Assembly: GCA_019454045.1 (NCBI GenBank)
Contig: SKCR01033452.1
Location: 1 to 64,000, forward strand
Reading direction: 5' to 3'
From: Zanthoxylum bungeanum
Taxonomy: Eukaryota > Streptophyta > Magnoliopsida > Sapindales > Rutaceae
DNA: 64,000 bases
Shown here: positions 25,086 to 35,863 of the stretch, piece after piece
How positions within the stretch are numbered: the stretch's first letter is position 1
Layout: every line of letters begins with the position of its first letter
The notes under the pieces: model-generated
What the model was told of the DNA's origin: nothing
What the model saw: the letters and a program-made list of their open reading frames with translations, nothing else
Databases searched by the model: none
Position numbers and translations under genes: made by a program

Positions 25086-26886
25086 TATGCTTGATGGCGG
25101 GGTGCTTCGACCTCTGGGATTCATTTCTGAATCTATTCCTGGTGTGAGATGCTTCGATCTCTGGGATTTATTCCCGAACTGACGACGAGGTGCTTCGACC
25201 CCTGGGCTTCATTCTCGAACTGTGCTGGGTGTGAGATGCTTCGATCTCTGGGATTTATTCCCGAACTGAGTTGAGTTGATGGTGAGGTGTTTTGACCTCT
25301 GGGATTCATTCGCGAATCTGTTCCAGGTGTGAGATGCTTTGATCTCTGGGATTTATTCCCGATCTGACGGTGAGGTGCTTTGACACCTGGGCTTCATTCT
25401 CGAACCGTTCCAAGTGTGAGATACTTCAATCTTTGGGATTTATTCCCGAACTGAGTTGAGTTGATGGTGAGGTGTTTCGACCTCTGGGATTCATTCCCGA
25501 ATCCATTCCAGGTGTGAGATACTTCGATCTCTAAGATTTATTCTCGAACTGACGGCGAGGTGCTTCGACCCCTGGGCTTCATTCCTGAACCATTCTAGGT
25601 GTGAGATGCTTCGATCTCTGGGATTTATTCCCAAACTGAGTTGAGTTGATGGCGAGGTGCTTCGACCTCTAGGATTTATTCCCGAATCCATTCGATGTGT
25701 GAGATGCTTCGATCTCTGGGATTTATTCCCGAACTGACGGCGAAGTGCTTCGACCCCTGGGCTTCATTCCCGAATCGTGTTGGGTGTGAGATGCTTTGAT
25801 CTTTGAGGCACTTCGACTTATGGGATTCATTTCTGAATCGATACGGGTGTGGGATTCTTCGATCTCTGGGATTCATTCCCGAACTGACGGTGAGGTGCTT
25901 CGACCCCTGGGCTTTATTCTTGAATCGTGCTGGGTGTGAGATGCTTCGATCTCTGAGGTGCTTCGACCTCTGGGATTTATTCCTGAACTGACAGCGAGGT
26001 TCTTCGACCTCTGGGCTTCATTCTTGAACCGTACTGGGTGTGAGAGGCTTCGATCTCTGTGATTTATTCCCGAACTGAGTTGAGTTGATGGTGAGGTACT
26101 TCAACCTCTGGGATTCATCCGCGAATCCATTACAGGTGTGAGATGCTTCGATCTCTAGGATTTATTCCTGAACTGAAGGTGAGGTGCTTCGACCCATGGG
26201 CTTCATTCTCGAACCACTGGGTGTGAGATGCTTCTATCTCTGGGATTCATTCCCGAATTGTGCTGGGTGTGAGATGCTTCGATCTCTGAGGCACTTCGAC
26301 CTCTGGGATTCATTCCCGAATCCATTCCAGGTGTGAGATACTTCGATCTTCAGGATTTATTCCCGAACTGACGGCGAGGTGCTTCGACCCCTAGGCTTCA
26401 TTCCCGAACCGTGTTGGGTGTGAGATGCTTCGATCTCTAAGGTGCTTCGACCTCTGGGATTCATTACCGAATCCATACCGTGTATGAGATGCTTCGATCT
26501 ATGAGATTCATTCCCGAACTGACGGTGATGTGCTTCGAACTCTAGGCTTCATTCCCGAACCATGCTGGGTGTGAGATGCTTTGATCTCTGGGATTCATTC
26601 CCGAACTGACGGCGAGATGCTTCGACATCTGGGCTTCATTCCTGAGCCGTGCTGGGTATGAGATGTTTTGATCTTTGAGGCGCTTCGACCTCTGGGATTC
26701 ATTCCCGAATTGAATTGGTGATGGCGTTTTGGTCCATCTGCGTGACTTTTCGATCCACTGGGGAGTTCTTTCCAAGATGATGAGGTGCTTCGACCTCTGG
26801 GATTCATTTCCAAATTATTGATGATGTGGGCCTCGACCCTAGCATTCATTCCTGAACTTTCGAACTGATGGTGGTTAGGCACTTCG
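25086..26886 (-). repeat. Minisatellite of element D, higher-order period about 185 bp
   Basis: Dozens of variants of a 40-48 bp monomer with the words TGCTTCGA-CTCTGGGATT-ATTCCCGAA. Up to about 25830 four monomers alternate as a higher-order unit of about 185 bp; the word GAGTTGAGTTGATGG marks each unit boundary near 25270, 25455 and 25640. Further right the order is looser. Open frames rich in Asn-Pro-Arg-Asp-Arg-Ser on the minus strand are repeat translations. C1 interrupts the array at CTTCG (26882-26886). Confidence 0.9.
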
Positions 26887-28633
26887 TGTTGGACAATTAT
26901 GACCCATAGCATCACTATTTGTAAGAGACATGGTGTTTTTGTACAAATTAACTATGTGACAAAGGAAATTGCTATTTTATCATTTTGTAATTGGATTACT
27001 TGGATATATAAATGATAAAAGTCCATATGATTAAATCAGATTAATAAGATATGAGACAGTATTAATCCATGAACGGTTTAATCATTAAATATCCTAGTCG
27101 TAATATTAACGAGACTGGACATCGATAATGCAGAATAGACTAGTATTACACTTGTGCGCGTTATGGAAGCTTAACGTCATAGTTCTCATATATTTAAGTA
27201 TTGGATACTTATGCAAGTGTGATAAGAGGTTCTGTTAGCCGTTGGACTGGGAACAACTTCACTCTGGATAGACCCCTCGGAGTCTCATTGGTATTATGAC
27301 TATGTGTCTATGGGAATCCGAATCAGGGTAGGTATATGTGATCTTTAACCTGAGACTTGCATCGCTAATACTTGCGATAATCAGTATACTTTGGTTTTGG
27401 TCGTCTGGAGCTTTAACAAGTTCTGTGTACGCCTTTGCTGGGTTTACTGAGAATCGTAGTATATTGGTGTGATGTCAATATGTGAGTATCACTTCAGTCA
27501 TATGGAGATGATGATCACACAGGATACGGTACTAGTACTCTTAAATACTGCAGCTATCAGGATAGTATGAATATGTCATGATTATCCGATTATATAGACT
27601 AGTTATGCGGGATCTGATATATGCTTCGTACGGGGCAGACACAGGGCCAACCCTAGGCCTAGCATGTGACATCCGATACTGGATCGTATTACGTAATACT
27701 TAGTATATTACGCCTGATATAGATTATATATTCCTCATTGAATATTTCTGGAGAATTGGGTAGGTACGGTGCTTTGCTAGAAGCCAACCATGTCTTTTAA
27801 ATCGGTGAGAATGTGGTACGGGGTACGCACGTGTTCGGATAGTCCGATGACCGTATTTACTGCCAACATATCCAGGAATCTCTTGGGTCACTTCCCAAAG
27901 ATTCACCAATGATATTTGACTTGAACAGAATTAATCTGGATTAATTATGAGAGAGAAAATTAATCTGGGATTAATTACGGTAATAATTTATCTGAGATTA
28001 AATTCGTATAAAAGAGATAGCGCGATTAATTTAGAATTAATCGATTAAATAATATATCAGATATATGAATTGAAATTGGATTTCAATGGGAAATTAAAAT
28101 TGGATTTTAATTCGGGCGAATAAATTTATTTGGAATTAATTCGTAAGCGACTATCGTAATAATTTTGCTAGGCATTATTATTTAATTAAATTGGATTTAA
28201 TAATATCGCGACGAAAAATTCGTTTAATTGGATTAAATGAACCCGGGCCCAAAGTGTGTTGTGTAAGCCAACTAAATTTTGAATTTAAAGTGGTGGGACC
28301 CACTTTACTTACATCAACTTTTTGACATGTGATGTAAGTAACTTTGGTAACTATTCACCATCTCTTCTCTCTTCTACTTGCTAATGCCGATTGCTTCTCT
28401 TCTCCAAGGGAAAATTTTTCCTTCAAAATTTTCTTAAGCTAGCACTTAAAGGAGTTGAACAAGGTGATAGGGAAACTCACCCAAGTGTTTGGAACTCATT
28501 TTCAAAGCTTGGAGCTTCTACATCCAAAGAAAGTTTTGAATTTTTCAACCGATCAATGTAAGTATTCCGCAACTTATTTTGATTTATTCACACTTTGTTT
28601 AGAGATCCTTGGCATGTCTTAGAGACACTAACA
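26887..28633 (+). repeat. C1 5' LTR
   Basis: TGTTGGACAATTATG to ACACTAACA. It holds a palindrome with stem TAAGTAT and loop TGG (27195-27211) and a run of palindromes at 27930-28239 described under the array at 45668-45977. I see no gene in it. Confidence 0.93.
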
Positions 28634-28634
28634 A

Positions 28635-28648
28635 TGGTATCAAGAGCC
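28635..28648 (+). promoter_or_regulatory. C1 primer-binding site
   Basis: TGGTATCAAGAGCC, one base after the LTR end. It is the tRNA-Met site with one extra A after TGGTATCA. Confidence 0.8.
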
Positions 28649-30850
28649 CATCTAAACTTGATTTGAATTCTAGGGTTTATACACTTGAATTTGGGGATTT
28701 TACTTGGAGCATGTCTAAATTCGAAATTGATTGTTTAGTTGTGATTAGATGATGATAAATAAGATTTGTGCATCATTGGATTTGTGAAAATTGATTGGAT
28801 CAAAATTTCCTCAATTCCTTAAGCATGGCCGAAACTTGACCCTAGAAAGCTCATGGTGATTTTTTGAAAATTAGACAATTAATTGTGTTTTAAGCATGAA
28901 ATGAATATTGATTTTTGATTTAATTGGATTGAAATGAAAATTGGGTGTTATTTCTTGCAATTGCCGTGAGTTGAAGCATGTTGGATAAATTGATTTTGCT
29001 TCAATTTGTGTTGGACATGAATTGAAATATTAAGCATGATTAATTAGATTAATTAATATTTTGGAAATATTAGATTAATTGATTAATTGTGTTAATTACA
29101 CTTTAATTGGATTAATATGATATTTGGAATATTATGCTATTTTAATTTGTTGTATTTGGGCTAATGAACTTGGTTGGGCCATGTATGGTTTTGGACAATT
29201 GGGTTGGATCCAATTGGGCCTAAAACCATTTCCATAAAGTCCAAATATGACTTTTGGGCCTTTTATAATTTAATTGGGCCTAATGGGCCAAAATTGATTT
29301 TTGGCATAGGGTGATTCCTAAATGGGCCAAGGCATTATGGGTTGGATTCATAATGGCCAAGGTCCATGCCTAAAGAATTAATTGAAAGCCCATTGGACTT
29401 TAATTGAATTGACATTGGATGCTAATTGGGTCTTTGAGACCCATTTGGATTGGATTTGGAATCCAAGTATAAAAGGCACTATTATAAGTGTAATTATTTA
29501 ATTTTGAATTAAATATGAATTAGTATTGGATACAATTTAAATTGGATTTAAAATTGTAGTTTGATATAATTCAAGAATATTTTCTTTGAGCATTTATTCT
29601 TAAACGAGTTGGATTCACGGAAATCAAATCGTTGTATGAACATTGGATGGTCATTAATTGAAGATTAATTAATTGGATTAGATTGATTGAGCAACATGCT
29701 TTGTGTGAATACTTGGATGTATTTGTATGAATAATGTATATCAGATGGATATTAGATGGGTGGGGCCAATTTTGGAAATTGTTGTAAATATGGTATTTAT
29801 TAAATTGGACCCGCGTGTCCAGCCTTTCACCTCCTTATCTCTTTGTATTTCTCTTCTCACCAATTACCCTCAATGTAAATGAGGTTTCTTTATGTATTAT
29901 GTAATTGGGTAGAAGAATGTAAAGTGCTAGCGGGAGAGTGGAAAGAGAGATAGATTTGTTCTAGGAACAAATTGTATTATATATCCATCCGCATATCATT
30001 ATTAATTTTATCTCGCGCCTTATTATGCTTTTAGAATGCATGTTTAAGGGTGTATGATGAGACCTAATCAAAGATAATAAATTGGTTGCCAATTTACAAA
30101 ACACCATCACTTTAATATTAAGCGTTTTCATTCCATTGAGTGGTTCTTTCTCAAGATCCAAGATTGACTTTGATTTGTTGGCCAAAGTCAAGATCATTGT
30201 CCATCGCGGATGTGTTTGAACCATGAAAGCTTTGTTATATATCGCATGTCTTGGGCAGTTGTGACTTGTTGGCCAAAGTCAAGGTCACTTCTTGTTCATC
30301 GACGTGGATTACGAAGTTTTCCCACTGTCAATGGGTCGTGCTTAACTGGAATCATTAAGTTTGTTGAGCCAAAGCCAATGCTTAGTTGATTCAGAGGAAA
30401 ATGTTAGGAAATATATTGGATATATGTTTTGGACTTGGAGGTCGACCTACCGGATCTAGGAATTGAATGGGATCCAATTGATCATAGAGATCTACCTAGT
30501 TAAGTTTCATACAACTTGTTGGCCAAAGTCAAGGTTGTGTGTTATTTAACGGGATCCTAGCCCACTAGGAAACTAGGTTTCCCGAGTACTCAACAGAGGG
30601 TTAGAGGCTCGTCGAAAAATAGTGGGAGGCCAGTATTAATTTGTAATTTCGTTTAATACACGCTCTTTTTTATTTGTCGTCATTATTTATATATTAGTTG
30701 GACTAATATTTTCTATTGTTTTCTTTGAACAGTTGGAATGTATTCAAACTACTATACTTGTAGTTGGTTATATAGTTGGACTATAGTAACCATTACATTT
30801 TTTAGTGTACCTGAAATCGTTGATTGGATAGTTGGACTATAGCAATCAAG
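28649..30850 (+). other. C1 long untranslated leader
   Basis: About 2.2 kb between primer site and gag, without a credible ORF. It has a middle part rich in TTGGGCC words (29155-29460), a pyrimidine block near 29820-29880, four copies of a GCCAAAG motif (30180, 30271, 30367, 30521) and a double hairpin (30556-30581). Palindromes with TGG loops lie directly before the gag ATG (30691-30709, 30771-30785, 30822-30847). C2 and C3 have the same layout. Confidence 0.8.
30556..30581 (+). other. Conserved double hairpin in the C1 leader
   Basis: CCTAG-CCCA-CTAGG is followed, sharing one base, by GAAAC-TAG-GTTTC. The same pair stands at 37968-37993 in C2 (loop changed to ACG, stems intact) and at 59074-59099 in C3. 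A role as packaging or dimerisation signal is inference from position and conservation. Confidence 0.65.
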
Positions 30851-31521
30851 ATGGCTGGAAAGATTAGCGTTAGGGACATCATCATGGGTGACAATGTCTT
30901 TAATGGCTCAAGTTTTCCAGATTGAGAAATGAATCTCAGGATAGTCCTGGGAGCCGAAAAGTTACTCTATGTTATAGAGAGACCTCTCAGGCCTGAGCCC
31001 AGACTTGAGTAAATAGTAGAGCATGAGCTTTGGAAGACTCATCATGATGATAACTTTACTGCTCAATCTGTTATACTTGCTGCAAAAACTCCTCAATTTC
31101 ATTTTCAAAATAAAGGATTGGATCCTTATAACATGATGTTGAAATTGAAGGATCTTCCTATATCTAACCTTAGATATCAGAAGTACGATTTGCAAAAGAA
31201 GCTCTTTCACTCGCGTATGTCAGAGGGTACATCTGGCGAGCACTATGTGTCGCAAATGATTGCTGACATCGAATAGCTAGGTCAGCTGGGCATAACCTTC
31301 GAGGCCAAGACTTCCATAGATTTGATCTTACAGTCTCTGCCCGATTGCTGGGGCGTGTTCGTCATGAACTACAATATGATGAACCAAGAAAAGACTCTTG
31401 GAGAGTTAATGGCGATGCTGAAAGAGGTAGAGCCAGAGCTTCTGAAGGGCAAGAAGCGCGAGGCGCATCTTACTTCGACATCCCAGAAAGCCAAGGCTTG
31501 GCCGAAGGCTTCTGGGGTGTG
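30851..31521 (+). pseudogene. gag: C1 gag (copia capsid), with stops
   Basis: Reading from ATG 30851 gives the copia capsid region, ending in the typical LQSLPDCWGVFVMNYNM and TLGELMAMLKEVE stretches (about 31322-31430). In-frame stops occur near 30923, 31010 and 31274 (TGA, TAA, TAG), so it cannot make a full capsid protein. A frameshift after the Gly-Val at about 31517 moves the rest of the protein into the frame that holds the nucleocapsid segment. C3 has the homologous ATG at 59311. The capsid would coat the element RNA in cytoplasmic virus-like particles. Confidence 0.88.
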
Positions 31522-31821
31522 AAGAAAAATAAGAAAAAGGGCAAGGCCAAATCATCACAGTCTTCTGGGAAGACTAAGGACAAATCCCAATATGTCCGCC
31601 TACACTGTGGCAAACGGGGTCACTGGAAGCGTGACTATCGTGAGTACAAGACACACATGAAGGAAGTGAAGGCGGGCAAGGCTCCGGCTTCAGGTATGTT
31701 TGTTATTGAAATAAACATGTCCACTACTGGTTTTAAAAATTGGATTTTTGATTCTGGATGTGGTACTCACATATGTACTAATGTGCAGGATCTGCAGATT
31801 AGCAGGAGACTGACTTCATGA
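31522..31821 (+). pseudogene. C1 nucleocapsid and protease segment, zinc knuckle damaged
   Basis: A Lys-rich segment is followed by a CCHC-like knuckle at 31597-31638, in which the first Cys is Arg and the last is Tyr; C3 keeps all four ligands at 60063-60104. The aspartic protease motif Asp-Ser-Gly starts at 31750. A TGA at 31819-31821 and another at about 31840 interrupt the frame, which then continues into the integrase region. The protein would bind RNA and process the polyprotein, but this copy is inactive. Confidence 0.85.
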
Positions 31822-33012
31822 GAGATCGACTTGCGAGTCTGAAACAGGACGAGAGTCGTTGTTTTGGCCGTTGGGACCTATGTTTTGAACCTGCCCTCGG
31901 GGCATGTAATTACATTAGGTGATTGTTATTTTGCTGTATCTAGTTTAACCCGATGCGGGAATACCTTTGTATTTCGGAACACTGGGTGTTTTGTATATAA
32001 AAATGATATTTTGATATGTACAACAGATGTTAATAACAGTCTTTATATTTTGAATATAAATGAATCTCAAACATATAACATGACAAACAAAATGCTCAAA
32101 TTGAGTAAAATAGATGAAACTTATCTGTGGCATTGTCGTCTGGGACACATTAACAAGACTCGTGTATCCACACTTTCGAAGAGTGGATACTTGGACGGAT
32201 TTGATCCTGATTCATATGACGTCTCTGAATGTTATTTATTAGGTAAAATGCCTAAAACACCTTTTAGTGGTAAGGGTGTACGTGCCACTGAGCTGGTATC
32301 CCTCATTCATAGTGATGTATGTGGGCCCATGTCTAGCCAGGCTAGAGGTGGATATGAATACTTCGTAACCTTTATGGATGATGCATCGCGTTCTGGTTAT
32401 GTGTATCTTATGAGACATAAGTCGAAAACTTTTGAGAAATTCAAAGAGTTTCGACATGAAGTAGAAAAACAGATCGACAAAAGTATTAAAACATTACGGT
32501 TCGACCGTGGTGGGGAATACTTAAGCAATGAGTTTCAAGATTACTTAAAAGAATATGATATTCTTTCACAGTGGACTCCTCCCAGAACATCTCAATTGAA
32601 CGGTGTGTCCGAACGGAGAAACCGAACTTTGTTGGACATGGTAAGGTCAATGATGAGTCGCACTGAGCTACCAATTTCCTTCTGGGGATACACATTGAAC
32701 AGTGCAATACTTATTTTGAATAAGGTTCCATCGAAGTCTGTTGGACAGACTCCATATGAAATATGGACAGGAAAGAAATCGGGTTTCTCATTCCTGATGA
32801 TTTGGGGATGCTGGGCATATATTAAACGTTTGGATGGTACCAAACTAGAACCCAAATCGGATAAGTGCCTATTTGTAGGTTATCCTAGGGAAACCAAAGG
32901 ATTACTTCTACAACCCACAAGAGAACAAATTATTTGTTTCTCTTCATTCAGTTTTCCTTTAAAAAGAATTCATAGATGCAGTGATAAGTGGGAGGAAAGT
33001 AGAACTCGATGA
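31822..33012 (+). pseudogene. C1 integrase region (pre-integrase and catalytic core)
   Basis: Open from about 31864. The pre-integrase zinc-binding segment LWHCRLGH is at 32127-32150. The catalytic triad is readable: Asp at 32314 (SDVCGP), Asp at 32503 (DRGGEY) and Glu at 32611 (SERRNRT), with the D-35-E spacing of the family. The residue before the second Asp is Phe where C3 has Ser. Eight residues or so are missing near 31950 relative to C3. A frameshift near 32900 ends the frame in unrelated residues at 33012. The family's integrase inserts cDNA with 5-bp duplications, as seen at every C insertion here. Confidence 0.9.
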
Positions 33013-33826
33013 AAATTTGAGTGATAATGTTCCTAGCAACGACCCCCTCACGGAAGACCAACAGTCCATCAGGGATGAGACTGTTCCATAATCTTCTAAT
33101 ACACAAGAACCGGGTAAGTCAGAGAGAGTCAGAAAACAACCTGAGAGGTATGAGTTTCTGATCTCACCTCATGTAGATATTAATCTTATTGAGGAAGATG
33201 AACCAGCTACGTATGAGAAAGCGCTACAAGGTATCGACTCCGCTTTATGGCAAGATGCCATGAAGTCCGAAATGGATTTCATGTATACCAACCAAGTTTG
33301 GACACTGGTTGAATCACCAGAAGGCATTAAGCCGATTGGTTGTAAATGGGTCTTCAAGGAAGACGGACATGGAAGGTAACATACAAACGTACAAAGCTAG
33401 GCTGGTAGTGAAAGGGTATAGTCAACGACATGGTGTCGATTATGATGAAACTTTTTCACCTGTTGCCATGATGAAATCCATTCGGATAATGCTTGCTATT
33501 GCTGCATATTTCGATTATGAAATATGGCAGATGGACGTCAAAACTGCTTTCGTTAACGAAAAACTTTTGGATGATGTTTATATGCAAACAGGCTGACAGT
33601 TTTGTCAAGCCAAAACATGCAAACATGGTTTGCAATTTAAATCGATCCATTTATGGATTGAAGCAAGCATCGCGTTCTTGGAACCAACGTTTTGATGAGA
33701 TCATAAAAGAATATGGTTTCATTAAAAAAAAGATGATTCTTGTGTATATAAGAAGGTTAGTGGGAGCGCACTGACATTCATTGTCCTATATGTTGATGAT
33801 GTATTGCTTTTAGGTAATGACATTCC
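33013..33826 (+). pseudogene. C1 reverse transcriptase, N-terminal part, cut by C2
   Basis: Relic of the copia reverse transcriptase across several frames. GCKWVF is near 33339, ARLVVKGYSQRHGVDYDETFSP at about 33397-33465, and QMDVKTAF at 33526-33552. A frameshift follows near 33590, then NLNRSIYGLKQASRSWNQRF (about 33636-33700) and the active site YVDD at 33789-33800. Five residues after the active site, at GNDIP, C2 is inserted. The target duplication ATTCC is 33822-33826. Confidence 0.9.
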
Positions 33827-35848
33827 TGTTGGATAATATGACCCATAGCGTCACTATTTGCACAGAACATTTTGTTGCTGTGGCAAATTAACTATGTAAC
33901 AAGGAAATTGCACTCTCGTCATTTGTGATTAGATCACCATAGATATATAAATGAAGAGAGGTCCCTATGATTAGTTCCTAGATTGAGATGATATGAGACA
34001 GTATCAGTCCACGAAGGATTAATCATTAAATATCCCTAGCCGTAGTATTATCGAGACTGGACATCGATAATGCGGAATAGGCTAGTATTGCACTTGTGCG
34101 CGTTGTGAGGGCACAACGACATAGTTCTCATATATATAAGTATTGGATACTTATGCAAGTGCGATAGGAGGTCGTGTTTCACCGATGGTACGGGAAACAG
34201 CTTCGCTCTGGATAGACCCCTCGGAATCCCATTGGTATTATGACTATGTGTCTATGGGAGGCCGAAATCAAGGTAGGTGTGTATAGTCTTAACCTGAGAC
34301 TTGCATCGCTAATACTCACGATAATCGGTAGACTTTGGTCTTGGTGGTACAGGGCTTTAACCGGTTTTGCGTACACCACTTCTGGGTTTATCAGAGAGTC
34401 GTAGTGTATTGGGTGTGATGTCGAGACGGAAGTATCACTTCAGTCATATTGGAGATGATGTCACGCAGGATACGGTATTAGTACTCTTAAGTGATGCGCA
34501 TCCAATCGTGATATTATGACCAGGTCATGAATATCCGATTATAGAGACTAGTTACCATACATCCGACATGTGTTTCGGACGGGGCAGACACTTATCCAGC
34601 CCCAGCCCTAGCACGTGACTATCCGATACTGGGCCGATATGCACAATACATTAGTATACTACGCTTGATACAGATCTTAATATTCTTAAATGGATATGTC
34701 CGGAGAATTGGGTAGACTTGGTGCTTTGCTAGGAGTCGACCTTGTCTCGTAAATCGGTAGAACGTAATACTTGGTACGTACGTGATTCGGATACTCCGAC
34801 GACCGTATTTACTACCAGATTATCCGGGGATCTCATGGGTCGCTTCCCGATAATCCACCGATGACGCACAACTCGCACTCTTGAATAATCTGGGATTATA
34901 CAGAAGAGAGAGAAAATTAATCTAGGATTAATAACGGAGATGTTTTATCCGGGATAAAATGTCGTCTAAAGAGAGAGAACGATTAATTCGGAATTAATCG
35001 ATGTATTAATATATTCGATATATTAGACGAAATTAGATTTCGACGCGGAATTAAAATCAGATTTTAATTCGGGCAAACGAGTTAATTTAGAATTAATTCG
35101 TTAGCGACGTAAATAATAATTTCGCCAGGCGCAATTATTTATTTAAATTCGATTGAATTAACGTCGCGACGTAAGCTCGGTATTTCGGAAATATCGAACC
35201 CGAACGCGTGAGTGCACGTGGGCCCACTTTCATTTGGAAACGTGTGGGGCCCACATGACACATGTCATTCTAATGCTTTGCATGTAGATTGTGTACATTG
35301 CACTCAATGTCATTGCATGGAGTTTGAGTGTTTGACACTCTAAGCCATTGCATGTTATGTGTCATAATTTTATTATTAATTTAATGAAAATTATGGCATA
35401 AATATAAATTGTTTTTTTGGTAAATCATTTCAACTTAATACACACAAACTTCTTCTCTCTCAAACTCTCTCTTCTCTCACGCCCAAATGAAGGATTGTTC
35501 ACTGGTTTGGAACCAGAAATGGCGTGAACAAAGGGAAGCAAGAGTGGTTTCTCATGGTGAGAAATCAAGTGCTAGCACACTTTCAAGTCTTGCGAAGGTG
35601 GTAGGGAGGTTCGACCATGAGGCGGGACTCATCCGATGGAGTTTGGAGCTTCGTTTTGAGACCCGAAACTGCCTAGACAGTGAGCATGGACTGGTTGCAG
35701 TAAGCTTACCAAGGCAGTGCGTTTTTGGGCATGATTCGTCTTCAAATCGACATAACCGATCAATGTAAGTATTCCGCTATCTTCATTGGTGTATTCACGC
35801 ATGTTTTCATGTCTTGATTTGATCTTGGGACCTTAGAAAATTTCAACA
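33827..35848 (+). repeat. C2 5' LTR
   Basis: TGTTGGATAATATG to TTTCAACA. It contains the palindrome run of this family at 34885-35196. The frame at 35487-35768 lies at the LTR end and recurs, broken by a one-base indel, in the 3' LTR at about 43364; it has no recognised domain. Confidence 0.95.
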
Positions 35849-35849
35849 A

Positions 35850-35863
35850 TGGCATCATGAGCT
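35850..35863 (+). promoter_or_regulatory. C2 primer-binding site
   Basis: TGGCATCATGAGCT, a variant of the tRNA-Met site with one substitution and one extra base, as in C1 and C3. Confidence 0.7.

Noticed and set aside
25491..26915. Arg/Ser/Asp-rich minus-strand frames
   Set aside because: Repeat translations of the D minisatellite; frame and sequence follow the monomer.
35487..35768. 93-codon plus-strand frame at the end of the C2 5' LTR as a possible small gene
   Set aside because: The same LTR position in the 3' copy (about 43364-43646) has a one-base indel that breaks the frame, and there is no domain.
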